A stretch of 64,000 nt of DNA from Pyruvatibacter sp. HU-CL02332 (GCF_040362765.1 NZ_BAABWK010000001.1:1031501-1095500); one strand, 5' to 3'; counted from the stretch's first letter, positions 53,757 through 62,750 are shown. Notes: generated by a model not told the origin, from the sequence alone. A program made the numbers and translations.

Positions 53757-54629
53757 CTACCGGTTCTCTGAAATAAACCTGTCGAGCATGTCGCTCACGC
53801 TCATGGGCGTGTAGCCATACTCGTCCTGTGCCCGCGCACTGTCGATGAGGAACGTCCGCAGCTTTCGGTCGCCGACACTGATCTCAGATGTCGTATCCAG
53901 CCCTTGCGCAAGCCGCGTCACCACATCACGCACAACCATATCGCCCCCGGCACCAACGGCAGTCATATGGGCGCCGGTACGCTCGCCCGACAGCCAGCCA
54001 AAGATCATCTGGGTCAGGTCTTCAATGTGGCAGGCATTGTTGAACCGCACATCGGGGTTCACATAACTCAATGGCAACCCGGCCTTAAGCTTTCGCACAC
54101 ATTCAGAAAGCCAGTTCCGTTTGGAGCCCGGGCCGATAACCGCCGGCAGGCGGATCGACAGGGAAGGAAGTTGATCCTTCACATCTTCCAGGAGCCGCTC
54201 ACCCAGCAGCTTGGTCAACCCATAGGCATCCGGATTGACCGATGGTGTCGCATCGCTGACCACATCATCGGCAACGTCGCCGAAGGCGGAAAAGGATGAG
54301 AAGAAAACGAATGCCTTGGCCTCACAGGCCAGCGCATGCCGGACCAGGGCCTGCGTCGCAGCCACATTGTCGCCGAGCATCTGATCAACGGTGATCCCGT
54401 CCCAGATCGACGTCGCAGCTGCATGCACAACCGCATCTACCGCAGGCAGGTCTTCACCTGCAGCAAGGTCTGCATGCACAACTGAAAAACGGGCTGCCGC
54501 ATCCGCATCATCCGGCGGCGTCACCGGACTGGACCGGGTGAGTGCCACAACCTCCACACCCAGAGCAGCAAGCCGCCGGGCGGCATAGCCGCCGGCAAAC
54601 CCACCTGCTCCGGTGACCAGCACCTTCAT
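53757..54629 (-). CDS. NAD-dependent epimerase/dehydratase or reductase (SDR)
   Basis: The 290-residue extended SDR has GAGGFAGGYAARRLAALG for NAD binding. VDAVVHAAA and FFSSFSAFGD supply the catalytic serine area, and YGLTKLLGE gives the Tyr/Lys pair. The C-terminal part is shortened relative to most sugar epimerases. It is the last gene of a leftward group after the two transketolase subunits. Epimerisation or ketosugar reduction of a nucleotide sugar are both possible. Confidence 0.75.
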   Translation of the reverse strand: MKVLVTGAGGFAGGYAARRLAALGVEVVALTRSSPVTPPDDADAAARFSVVHADLAAGEDLPAVDAVVHAAATSIWDGITVDQMLGDNVAATQALVRHALACEAKAFVFFSSFSAFGDVADDVVSDATPSVNPDAYGLTKLLGERLLEDVKDQLPSLSIRLPAVIGPGSKRNWLSECVRKLKAGLPLSYVNPDVRFNNACHIEDLTQMIFGWLSGERTGAHMTAVGAGGDMVVRDVVTRLAQGLDTTSEISVGDRKLRTFLIDSARAQDEYGYTPMSVSDMLDRFISENR

Positions 54630-54653
54630 GATGCGGCCTTTCGCGAAGGGGCC

Positions 54654-55568
54654 CTAGGCAACCTGCTCAAGAATGAGCGGTACCGAGATGCCGTGCGCGG
54701 CCAGAAGGTCGTCCTGGCTGCCATAGTTGTGAATGAACTCATCCTTGAGCGTGAAGGTGTGCAGCTTGCACTTGGCCTGAACGTCCCAGGCAATCTGCTT
54801 CACACGGGAGGACAGACCCCCCTCCGGCACATGGTCTTCAACCACGATGACCTGATCGTGGCCGTTGAGTGCGGCTTCAATGCCCGGACGGTCCAGCGGC
54901 TTGATCGTGTGTGCGGAAACAACAGACACAGACTTGCCCTTGGCTTCCAGTTCCTTGGCCACTTCCATGGCTTTGGCCATGATCGTGCCATAGGCAAGGA
55001 TGCAGACATCCGTGCCCTTCTGGATGTAGCGGATCTTGCCGAACTCGAACTTGTCCACGGCTGTATCGGTAAAGGTGGGCTCGCCCGCCTTGCCAATACG
55101 CAGATAGACAGGGCCTTCCTTCTGGTAAGCGCAATAGCGTGTCGCTTCCACAAGTTCAGCCGGGTCGCATGGTGCGAGCACACGCATGTTGGGAATGGCA
55201 CTCGCCACCGCAACGTCTTCCATCGTGTGATGCGTGCCGCCAAGCGTTGAATAGATAACGCCTGCGCCCATGCCCACAATCGTCACCGGCAGGTTCTGGT
55301 AGCCCAGATCATCACGCACCATTTCAAACGGGCGATAGAGCGTGAACGTCGCAATGGTGTAGGCAAATGGCTGGCAGCCCTTGAGCGCCAGACCGGCACA
55401 CATGCCGATCATCGTCTGTTCGGCCACGCCTACATTGATGAAGCGGTCTGGATGGTTGGTCTGGAAATCCATCATTGGGCCGGCAGGCGAAATGTCTGCC
55501 ACCACGATGTAGATGTCAGGGTTTTCGCTGGCGCACTCAAAGAGTGTCTGTGAGAACATATTGCGCAT
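54654..55568 (-). CDS. Transketolase C-terminal subunit
   Basis: The 304-residue protein corresponds to the Pyr and C-terminal domains of transketolase: FINVGVAEQTMIGMCAGLAL with the glutamate that activates thiamine diphosphate, TLGGTHHTMEDVAV, and VSVVSAHTIKPLD. Together with the partner subunit it forms a complete two-component transketolase that moves two-carbon units between sugar phosphates. Within a polysaccharide locus it is probably dedicated to making a sugar precursor. It overlaps the N-subunit gene by one base. Confidence 0.85.
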   Translation of the reverse strand: MRNMFSQTLFECASENPDIYIVVADISPAGPMMDFQTNHPDRFINVGVAEQTMIGMCAGLALKGCQPFAYTIATFTLYRPFEMVRDDLGYQNLPVTIVGMGAGVIYSTLGGTHHTMEDVAVASAIPNMRVLAPCDPAELVEATRYCAYQKEGPVYLRIGKAGEPTFTDTAVDKFEFGKIRYIQKGTDVCILAYGTIMAKAMEVAKELEAKGKSVSVVSAHTIKPLDRPGIEAALNGHDQVIVVEDHVPEGGLSSRVKQIAWDVQAKCKLHTFTLKDEFIHNYGSQDDLLAAHGISVPLILEQVA

Positions 55569-56410
55569 TAGTTGGCCTCGTCGATCTCGCGGATCGCCTG
55601 CTTGTATTCTTCAGGATCAGGCGAGCGGTAATGCCACATGGGCACGCTCTCCATGTAGGACACGCCTTTGCCCTTGGTTGTTTTGCAGTTCACCAGCAAC
55701 GGCTTGTCACCTGAGCGGTTCTGCACAGCATTGAAGATCGCTTCGCTGTCATGGCCGTCAACTTCAACAGCTTCCCAGCCAAACGCTTCGTACTTTTCAA
55801 CAACCGGATAGAAGCTTGGATGCGTGTCCGTGGTGAACGTCGCGCTCTGCATGTTGTTGTTGTCGATGAAAGCCACGAGGTTCGACACACCAAGCGACGA
55901 CGCCATCAGCGTTGCCTCCCAGGTGGAACCTTCCTGCACTTCACCGTCAGACATCACCGTGTAGATCGTGCCATTGGTGCCGCGGGTTTTCTCTGCATAC
56001 GCCATTCCCAGCGCCATGCCCATGCCATGGCCCAGCGAGCCGGTTGAGGCTTCGATACCCGGGTTGCCGTAGTCAGGATGCACCCCGAGGATACCGTGCG
56101 GTGTGCAATAGCCCCGCAGATGCTCCTCAGTGAGGATGCCAAGATCAACGAGCAGCATGACCTGAATCATGTAGCCGTGCCCCTTGGACATCAGGAAGGT
56201 GTCCGGAGCCTCATCCCCCACAGGATTGCCGTTGGGGCCTGGCCGCATCAGATTGTAGTAGATGCAATCCACGATCTCGGTAGACGAGAAAGCGCCGCCT
56301 ACATGGAGCGCCGTCACATACTGCGTCATGTCCAGGATGCGTTTGCGGTGACGCTTGCAGCGATCCTTCGCGGCAGCCACATCGAACGCGTTTTGTTCAG
56401 TTGCGGTCAT
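55568..56410 (-). CDS. Transketolase N-terminal subunit
   Basis: The 280-residue protein is the thiamine-diphosphate-binding half: FLMSKGHGYMI, GIEASTGSLGHGMGMALG, and the metal/TPP motif MSDGEVQEGSTWEA with FIDNNNMQ. In the usual GDG start of this motif the first glycine is serine here. It needs the adjacent C-subunit to be active. It overlaps the methyltransferase gene upstream by four bases and the C-subunit gene by one, so the three are tightly coupled. Confidence 0.87.
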   Translation of the reverse strand: MTATEQNAFDVAAAKDRCKRHRKRILDMTQYVTALHVGGAFSSTEIVDCIYYNLMRPGPNGNPVGDEAPDTFLMSKGHGYMIQVMLLVDLGILTEEHLRGYCTPHGILGVHPDYGNPGIEASTGSLGHGMGMALGMAYAEKTRGTNGTIYTVMSDGEVQEGSTWEATLMASSLGVSNLVAFIDNNNMQSATFTTDTHPSFYPVVEKYEAFGWEAVEVDGHDSEAIFNAVQNRSGDKPLLVNCKTTKGKGVSYMESVPMWHYRSPDPEEYKQAIREIDEAN

Positions 56411-57090
56411 TCGGTTTCCGTGTCCTCTCCAAGGATCAGCGTCCAGTAATAGTCGCCCTTGTATCCGGCTTCATCGAAGATGGCTTTCCACTCATCGGGA
56501 TACCCGTAGGTATAAGCGGTGAGAACCCAGTCCTCGAAAATCTCTTTTTCTTCCGGCGTGCGGTAGCTATCCACCTGCACATACGCCTTGTTGTCCCGCG
56601 CCACGCGCTGGATTTCAGACAGGGCGTTGATGAGCTGCGGCCGCTTCAGGTTATGCAGCGTGTTGAGGCAGATCACAGCGTCAAAGCTGTCGTCTGGAAA
56701 CAGCAGCGGGTCATTGAGGTCATGCTGATGCAGACGGCCTACGACTTCCGGTTCGCAATTCATCATCGCGTAACCTGAGATGTCAGAGCCGAAAGCCTGA
56801 ATGCCCGGCTCGGCAATCATGAAATCCTTGACCAGAAACCCCTTGGCACACCCAAGGTCCAGCACCCGGTCGCCCGGCTTCAGGTCCCAGTGCGCAATCA
56901 TGTCCTTGGCAATGGGGACCCAGCGGCCATCATAGCGGTAGCCGCCATAGCCGACTTCACGCGGTCCATCAAAATACTCTTCGCCATATTCACGCGACAG
57001 GGCGATCAGCTCATCCGTCTTTGAGGACGCGCGCTTTTCAATGTTGCGCTTCTTGCGCGGAAAGGCGCTCAGTAGATTGACTTCAGCCAT
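56407..57090 (-). CDS. Class I SAM-dependent methyltransferase
   Basis: The 227-residue enzyme has motif I VLDLGCAKGFLVKDF, acidic motif FGSDISGYAM and FDAVICLNTLHNLKRP. The N-terminal 35 residues are basic and helical. Being coupled to the transketolase genes, it probably methylates the sugar made by this locus, or a glycan end group. Substrate is inferred from context only. Confidence 0.8.
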   Translation of the reverse strand: MAEVNLLSAFPRKKRNIEKRASSKTDELIALSREYGEEYFDGPREVGYGGYRYDGRWVPIAKDMIAHWDLKPGDRVLDLGCAKGFLVKDFMIAEPGIQAFGSDISGYAMMNCEPEVVGRLHQHDLNDPLLFPDDSFDAVICLNTLHNLKRPQLINALSEIQRVARDNKAYVQVDSYRTPEEKEIFEDWVLTAYTYGYPDEWKAIFDEAGYKGDYYWTLILGEDTETE

Positions 57091-57150
57091 GAGGTTTCCG
57101 GTTCCGGTAGTGGGTGTCAGCAGTCAGGTTCGTTCAGCAGGTGCAATATC

Positions 57151-58626
57151 TTATGGCTGCGGGGCATTCAAGTCGGCGTCCTGGGTGAGCCGCACCGCAA
57201 TATGCTTTGCCACCAGTTCATTGCCTGCATTCGACATGTGACCAAAAATGCGGCCTTCGTCATGCATTACGAACAAGCCACGGTAGGCATCCATATCGCG
57301 CAGACCAATATCCTTCTGCGGCTGCCACATATCCAAAGTGTCTATGCCCGCCTCTCGCGCGCAGTCGAGCACGTCAGCGGCGTGCGGCTGACGTTCGACA
57401 ATATCAATGGCTGCACGCCCGCCGAACTGCATGACAAACAGCAAACGCACGTCCGCAGCATCAAGGTCAGTCTGCAGTTTTTCAAGCAGCTTGCAGCTCA
57501 CAGCGACAGGGTCATTGCCCGCCGATACATAGCTGGTCTGCGATCGCGCCCAGTAGCCGCCAAAACCGGTACGCTCTGCAACAAAGGTCACCAGATAGGA
57601 ATAGCCAAGGACGCTTAGTCCCCCCACTTCCTCAGCCTTCCCTGTAAACAGGGGCACGGGATCATAATGGCGAACCAACGCGCCATCCTCGACGGTGAAC
57701 CATGGCTTGTTTGACCCTGCATAGGTCCGATACCCGCTGCGCAGGATGTCATCCTGAAAGAACGACACGACCACAGTGTGCGGCTCAACAACCGGCAACA
57801 GGTCATAGACCCGGCGTACAATCTGATCTGTCGCCCACCCACCGACGCCGCCATTGACCACCGGAACGTCGATCATCTGTTCCAGTCGCGCTGGCCACGT
57901 ATATTTGTTGCCGACTTCAGAGCCGGCAGTAAACGAGTCGCCAGTAGCAAGGATGCCGCCTTTGGGCAGTACCGACTTCATTTCAAAATCGTTCATCCGC
58001 ACGCCGTGAACGCCGGTAGTGACGGAAACGCCCTCCGGGTTGGCGGGATTGCCCGGCATGTTGGGCGCAAGTACCCAGCCCAAATCAGGATGATAGACAT
58101 TCGCCGTCTGAGTCCGCAGCAGGGCCTGACGCTCAGCAGTGATGTTTCTGAGCGGCCAGAAATCGATCCCGTCCATCACCCGCACAACCACTTCGAGGAA
58201 GATGAGCCCAACCAGCACTGACGCGAGTACGACACCAGAATTTCCAAGAAAGACCTTGAAGGTTTTCCAACGGGCCGAGTCGCGGTCCGGCAGTCCGACA
58301 TAGGCCACAACCGCCAGCAATCCGGCAAACAGGATCGCAAAAAGCATCAAAATAACGGTGGCAGTCCGTGACCAGCCAAATGCGAGGTAAAGGTAGAAGG
58401 CCTCTGTCAGCCCTAGCCCCAGCGGCTTTGCCAGAAAGGCCGAAGCCATGAGGAGAAGCGCAATAGCAAAGAGGCCGACTGCCACAAGGGCCAGCGTGGG
58501 CAATTGCCAATCGATTCTCTGCCATTGAGCGGAAATTTGCGATCGCGCTCGTTCAAACGCTTCAGCGATGGCCTTCACCGGCGTCCCCCGACCCCAAATA
58601 GCTGATTTTATTGGCCCGACGGCCAT
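57151..58626 (-). CDS. Membrane-anchored SGNH-hydrolase-like protein
   Basis: The 491-residue protein has three N-terminal membrane helices (within about residues 45-170). A C-terminal domain follows with ILATGDSFTAGSEVG, the GDS block of SGNH/GDSL esterases, and GGVGGWATDQIVRR as the second block. A late H-containing segment near HMSNAGNELVAKHIA is the likely block V. Such proteins can transfer or remove acyl groups on exported glycans. It heads the leftward group and is divergent from the SIS gene with 74 bases between. Confidence 0.75.
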   Translation of the reverse strand: MAVGPIKSAIWGRGTPVKAIAEAFERARSQISAQWQRIDWQLPTLALVAVGLFAIALLLMASAFLAKPLGLGLTEAFYLYLAFGWSRTATVILMLFAILFAGLLAVVAYVGLPDRDSARWKTFKVFLGNSGVVLASVLVGLIFLEVVVRVMDGIDFWPLRNITAERQALLRTQTANVYHPDLGWVLAPNMPGNPANPEGVSVTTGVHGVRMNDFEMKSVLPKGGILATGDSFTAGSEVGNKYTWPARLEQMIDVPVVNGGVGGWATDQIVRRVYDLLPVVEPHTVVVSFFQDDILRSGYRTYAGSNKPWFTVEDGALVRHYDPVPLFTGKAEEVGGLSVLGYSYLVTFVAERTGFGGYWARSQTSYVSAGNDPVAVSCKLLEKLQTDLDAADVRLLFVMQFGGRAAIDIVERQPHAADVLDCAREAGIDTLDMWQPQKDIGLRDMDAYRGLFVMHDEGRIFGHMSNAGNELVAKHIAVRLTQDADLNAPQP

Positions 58627-58700
58627 TGCTGCATTGCATTGCCGCGATGTGCCGGGTACATGAGCGGGTCTTACGAAATGAAGAGCAGAGGCGCAAGCAA

Positions 58701-59285
58701 ATGAGCCACGCAGAGAACTTTTTTAAGCTGGCCGCAGACATCGCCCTAGGCCTCCCCGCAGCTGATGTGGATCGGATGGCCCAGGAGCTTGCAGACCTGC
58801 GTGAACGCGGCGGCCGCCTCTTTATTCTGGGTGTTGGCGGCAGTGCCGGCAATTGCAGTCATGCCGTCAATGACTTCCGCAAGCTCTGCAATGTCGAAGC
58901 CTATGCGCCGGTCGACAATGTGTCCGAGCTTACAGCCCGTGCAAACGACGAAGGCTGGGACACGATCTTCGACGCGTGGATGAAAGTCAGCCGCGCCAAT
59001 GAGAAAGACGCGATTCTTGTATTCTCAGTTGGCGGCGGGAACAAAGAGAAGAACATCAGCCCGAACATCGTCAAAGCTGTCGATCTGGCCAAGGAACTTG
59101 GCATGAAGATCTTCGGTGTGGTGGGCAAGGACACCGGCCACACCGCCAAGCACGGCGACATCGTGGTGGTTGTTCCAAATCCTGATCCTGATCTGGTGAC
59201 CCCGCACTCAGAAGCTTTCCAGGCCGTTGTCTGGCATTGCCTCGTGTCGCACCCAGCTTTGCAGGTAAAATCAACCAAGTGGTAG
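58701..59285 (+). CDS. SIS-domain sugar-phosphate isomerase, GmhA-like
   Basis: The 194-residue protein has a GmhA-like SIS domain with FILGVGGSAGNCSHAVNDFR and FSVGGGNKEKNISPN. VPNPDPDLVTPHSEAFQAVV corresponds to the substrate-binding C-terminal region. GmhA turns sedoheptulose 7-phosphate into heptose 7-phosphate. The motif order supports an aldose-ketose isomerase on a long-chain sugar, but the residues after VGGGN differ from classic GmhA, so the substrate is uncertain. AGAGG precedes the ATG at 58701. It overlaps the phosphatase gene by 7 bases. Confidence 0.82.
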   Translation: MSHAENFFKLAADIALGLPAADVDRMAQELADLRERGGRLFILGVGGSAGNCSHAVNDFRKLCNVEAYAPVDNVSELTARANDEGWDTIFDAWMKVSRANEKDAILVFSVGGGNKEKNISPNIVKAVDLAKELGMKIFGVVGKDTGHTAKHGDIVVVVPNPDPDLVTPHSEAFQAVVWHCLVSHPALQVKSTKW

Positions 59286-59839
59286 CAGGACCGGCCGGTT
59301 CTGACCTCAAGCGGGCCGTTTTCCTTGATCGGGACGGCATTATCAATGAGTCCGTCGTCCGCAACGGCAAGCCCTATCCGCCCGCAACACTTGAGGATGT
59401 TGTCATCCTGCCCGGCGTCAAAGACGCGCTAGAGCGTCTGAAGGCAGCCGGCTATCTTACCATCATCGCCACCAACCAGCCTGATGTGACCACAGGGAAA
59501 CAGTTGCAGTCGGTTGTAGATGCTATTCACGACATGATGCGCGAAACACTGGCACTGGATGATATCCGTGCCTGCTTTTGCGTTGAAGGGCCTGATTGCC
59601 CATGCTACAAGCCAAAACCTGGCCTCCTGACCGAAGCGGCAAAAGACTGGAAAGTCGAATTAAAACAAAGCTTTATGGTCGGAGACAGGTGGCGTGATGT
59701 TGGCGCTGGACAGGCGGCAGGCTGCACCACCTTCTTTGTGGACTATGGCTATCACGAAGACCTCACTTTCACTCCGGACTTTACAGTTTCGGGGCTGAGC
59801 GAGGCGGCAGACATTATTATTTCCGGGCGCGCCGACTGA
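59279..59839 (+). CDS. HAD-IIIA phosphatase, GmhB-like
   Basis: The 186-residue protein has the HAD motif I VFLDRDGIINE, TIIATNQPDV as motif II, and KPKPGLL with GDRWRDVGAGQAAGC for motifs III and IV. GmhB binds zinc through a Cys-x-His...Cys-x-Cys set. Here the loop is CFCVEGPDCPC, with four cysteines and a shorter span. It would dephosphorylate the C7 (or equivalent) position of an aldose bisphosphate. The GTG at 59279 overlaps the SIS gene; the exact start is uncertain. Confidence 0.82.
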   Translation: MVAGPAGSDLKRAVFLDRDGIINESVVRNGKPYPPATLEDVVILPGVKDALERLKAAGYLTIIATNQPDVTTGKQLQSVVDAIHDMMRETLALDDIRACFCVEGPDCPCYKPKPGLLTEAAKDWKVELKQSFMVGDRWRDVGAGQAAGCTTFFVDYGYHEDLTFTPDFTVSGLSEAADIIISGRAD

Positions 59840-59896
59840 TTTTCAGCTATCGCACCGTTGAAACTTGAAATTGTGCTTATTGGGGGGATGTACCAG

Positions 59897-60637
59897 ATGC
59901 GCAAAGTTGAAGACCTGAAGGTCAAGATTTTCGCCGACGGCGCCGATATCGATGCGATGCTCAAGCTCGCAGAAAATCCGCTGGTTAAAGGCTTCACCAC
60001 CAACCCGACGCTGATGCGCAAGGCTGGCGTTGAGGATTATGCGGGCTTTGCCCACAAAGTGATTGCGGCCATCCCGAACCACCCTCTTTCATTTGAAGTC
60101 TTTGCTGACGATGTAGCCGAGATGGAAGCGCAGGCGCTGGAAATTGCTTCCTGGGGCAAGAACGTCAACGTCAAGATCCCCGTGACCAATACCAAGGGTG
60201 AGTCGACGGTTCCTGCCATCCGCGCGATTTCAGCCAAAGGCGTGCAGGCAAATGTGACTGCCGTATTCACTCTGGATCAGGTGCGCGAGATCACAGACGC
60301 GCTGGACGCAGACACACCCGCCATCATTTCAGTCTTCGCTGGTCGCATTGCTGACACGGGCATCGACCCTGTGCCCGTCATGGCCGAAGCTGCCAAGATC
60401 ATGAAGTCAAAGCCAAAGGCTGAACTTCTCTGGGCAAGCCCGCGCGAACTCCTGAACATCTATCACGCTGAAGACAGCGGCAGCCACATCATCACCGTGG
60501 CCCACGATATCCTCGGCAAGCTCGGCCTCATTGGCAAAGACCTGGACCAGTACTCACTGGAAACAGTGGACATGTTCTACAAGGACGCCACTGCGGTCGG
60601 TTACACGATCAACACCAATTCTCAGGCTGCGGAATAA
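59897..60637 (+). CDS. Transaldolase-family enzyme (short form)
   Basis: The 246-residue barrel enzyme has KGFTTNPTLMRKAG at the start of the barrel and the Schiff-base lysine Lys93 in VNVKIPVTNTKG. LLWASPRELLN lies late in the chain. It belongs to the short TalC/fructose-6-phosphate aldolase-like group rather than full-length TalB. It can move or release a three-carbon dihydroxyacetone unit. Its place between the HAD phosphatase and epimerase genes suggests it supplies a ketose phosphate such as sedoheptulose 7-phosphate. GGGGGG sits about 9 bases before ATG 59897. Confidence 0.85.
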   Translation: MRKVEDLKVKIFADGADIDAMLKLAENPLVKGFTTNPTLMRKAGVEDYAGFAHKVIAAIPNHPLSFEVFADDVAEMEAQALEIASWGKNVNVKIPVTNTKGESTVPAIRAISAKGVQANVTAVFTLDQVREITDALDADTPAIISVFAGRIADTGIDPVPVMAEAAKIMKSKPKAELLWASPRELLNIYHAEDSGSHIITVAHDILGKLGLIGKDLDQYSLETVDMFYKDATAVGYTINTNSQAAE

Positions 60638-60649
60638 CAAGCAGCCAAT

Positions 60650-60684
60650 AGCGTGATCTGCCCTGACCAAGGGCGGGTCACGCT
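60650..60684 (+). terminator. Large hairpin after the transaldolase gene
   Basis: AGCGTGA and TCACGCT pair, and inside them GCCCT pairs with AGGGC, giving a long interrupted stem. No T tract follows, so it may attenuate or stabilise rather than fully terminate, separating the isomerase-phosphatase-transaldolase part from the downstream epimerase genes. Confidence 0.55.
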
Positions 60685-60732
60685 GACTTTCATCCTTATT
60701 GCGAACGATTTGGCGAACGAACGGGGACTATT

Positions 60733-61737
60733 GTGTTCAAGAATGTGCTTGTGACCGGCGGTGCCGGCTATGTGGGAAGCCTGCTGGTACCGCAGCTTCT
60801 GGACGAGGGCTACAACGTGACTGTCTTTGACATCATGTTTTTTGGCGATGACTTCCTGCCCAAGGACAACCCCAACCTGAAGATCATCAAGGGCGACATT
60901 CGCGAAACCGCGAAACTGGCCGAAGCCTTCAAGGGCATTGATGCAGTCATCAGCCTCGCCTGCATTTCCAACGACGCAAGCTTCGAGCTGGACGCGAACC
61001 TTTCAACCTCCATCAACATGGATGCGTTTGAACCAATGGTCATCGCGGCGAAGGAAGCAGGCGTTAAGCGCTTCGTCTACGCGTCATCATCTTCCGTATA
61101 CGGCATTTCTGACTCACCCAACGTGACTGAAGACCACCCGCTTGTACCGCTCACGCAGTACAACGAGTACAAAGGTCTGTGTGAACCTCTTCTCTTCAAG
61201 CATCAAAGCGATGACTTTGTATGCGTGACCATCCGTCCGGCCACACTGTGCGGCTACGCACCGCGCCAGCGCCTCGACCTGTCGGTCAACATTCTCACCA
61301 ATCACGCTGTGAACAACGGCAAGATCACAGTGTTCGGCGGCACACAGAAGCGCCCGAACCTGCACGTGGCCGACATGTGCGATCTGTATTCGCACCTGTT
61401 GAAGGAAGACTCCGCCAAGATCGCCGGCGAAGTCTTCAATGCAGGCTTCCAGAACATGTCCATCATGGAAATTGCTGAACTGGCCCAGAAGGTCGTTCAG
61501 GAACTCTTCCCTGAAAAGGGCGAGATCGAAATTGTCACGACACCGACGGACGACAACCGCTCCTACCATGTGAACTCCGACAAGATCCGCAAGCAGCTGG
61601 GCTTTGAGCCCAAGCGCAATGTGGAAATCGCGATCCGCGATCTTTGCCAGGCGTTCAAGGAAAACAAGCTGCCAGACAGCATGACCGACGACTTCTACTT
61701 CAATGTGAAGCGTCTGAAAGCCATGGAAGCCGCATGA
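60733..61737 (+). CDS. NAD-dependent nucleotide-sugar epimerase/dehydratase (SDR)
   Basis: The 334-residue extended SDR has VTGGAGYVGSLLVPQLLDEG for NAD binding. It has YASSSSVYGISD for the catalytic serine region and YNEYKGLCE as the YxxxK pair. It starts at a GTG at 60733. It resembles many extended SDRs acting on CDP-, GDP- or UDP-sugars in surface glycan loci. Its stop overlaps the next gene (ATGA). An HldD-type C6 epimerisation of an NDP-heptose is one possibility. Confidence 0.82.
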   Translation: MFKNVLVTGGAGYVGSLLVPQLLDEGYNVTVFDIMFFGDDFLPKDNPNLKIIKGDIRETAKLAEAFKGIDAVISLACISNDASFELDANLSTSINMDAFEPMVIAAKEAGVKRFVYASSSSVYGISDSPNVTEDHPLVPLTQYNEYKGLCEPLLFKHQSDDFVCVTIRPATLCGYAPRQRLDLSVNILTNHAVNNGKITVFGGTQKRPNLHVADMCDLYSHLLKEDSAKIAGEVFNAGFQNMSIMEIAELAQKVVQELFPEKGEIEIVTTPTDDNRSYHVNSDKIRKQLGFEPKRNVEIAIRDLCQAFKENKLPDSMTDDFYFNVKRLKAMEAA

Positions 61738-62750
61738 GTAAGAAGCCTGTCGCTGTTGTAACCGGTGGAGCGGGCTTCATCGGAAGCCATATGGTTGATC
61801 TGCTCGTTGACGAGGGCTTTGAAGTCCGCGTCATCGACAGCCTGATCGGTGGTCGCGAAGCCAATATCGAGCATCACGCCAAAAACGACGTGACTGCCGA
61901 GTGGCGCGACATCCGCTCGCTGCAGCCCGGCGACAAGCTCTTCTCTGAAGTGGACTATGTGTTCCACTTTGCTGGCATCGGCGACATCGTGCCGTCGATC
62001 GAGCAGCCGCTTGAATATATGTCTGCGAACGTTCAGGGCACGGTCCACGTGCTCGAAGCAGCGCGCGCAGCGGGCACACTGAAGAAGCTTGTGTATGCCT
62101 CTTCGTCCTCCTGCTACGGTATGGCGCAGACGCCGACCCGCGAAGACCACCCCATCGAGCCGAAATACCCCTATGCCCTGTCAAAGTATCAGGGCGAACA
62201 GGCGGTGTTCCACTGGCACGAGGTCTATGGCCTTCCCGCCAACGCGGTTCGTATTTTCAATGCCTATGGCACCCGCTCGCGCACTTCTGGTGCCTATGGC
62301 GCGGTATTCGGCGTGTTCCTGCGTCAGAAGTTGGCCAACACCCCCTATACGGTTGTTGGAGACGGCACCCAGAGCCGCGACTTTGTGTACGCCAGTGACG
62401 TCGCCAATGCGTTCTACCTCGCAGGCATCTCAGACACTGTGGGCCAGGCCTACAATATGGGTGCGGGCGACCCTCAGTCCGTGAACAAGCTCGTTGAGCT
62501 GCTCGGCGGCGAAGTCACCTACATTCCCAAGCGTCCCGGCGAGCCCGACTGCACATTTGCAGACATCACAAAAATCACGAAGGAACTTGGGTGGAAACCC
62601 AAAGTATCTTTTGAAGAAGGCGTTCAGCGCATCGTCCAGAACATCGGCTATTGGGCGGAAGCTCCCCTGTGGGACCCGGACTCAATTGCCAAGGCCACGA
62701 AGACATGGTTCGAGATGCTGTCGCCTGAAGAAGAGTCAAAGAAGAGCTAG
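61734..62750 (+). CDS. NAD-dependent nucleotide-sugar epimerase (SDR)
   Basis: The 338-residue extended SDR has VTGGAGFIGSHMVDLLVDEG, FHFAGIGDIVPSIEQPLEYM, the serine region YASSSSCYGMAQ and YALSKYQGEQ. The C-terminal FNAYGTRSRTSGAYGAVFGV is typical of UDP-glucose/GDP-mannose-type epimerases. It overlaps the preceding epimerase gene by four bases. The two may carry out successive inversions of one sugar, as in bacterial GDP-heptose pathways, but that is inference. Confidence 0.85.
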   Translation: MSKKPVAVVTGGAGFIGSHMVDLLVDEGFEVRVIDSLIGGREANIEHHAKNDVTAEWRDIRSLQPGDKLFSEVDYVFHFAGIGDIVPSIEQPLEYMSANVQGTVHVLEAARAAGTLKKLVYASSSSCYGMAQTPTREDHPIEPKYPYALSKYQGEQAVFHWHEVYGLPANAVRIFNAYGTRSRTSGAYGAVFGVFLRQKLANTPYTVVGDGTQSRDFVYASDVANAFYLAGISDTVGQAYNMGAGDPQSVNKLVELLGGEVTYIPKRPGEPDCTFADITKITKELGWKPKVSFEEGVQRIVQNIGYWAEAPLWDPDSIAKATKTWFEMLSPEEESKKS

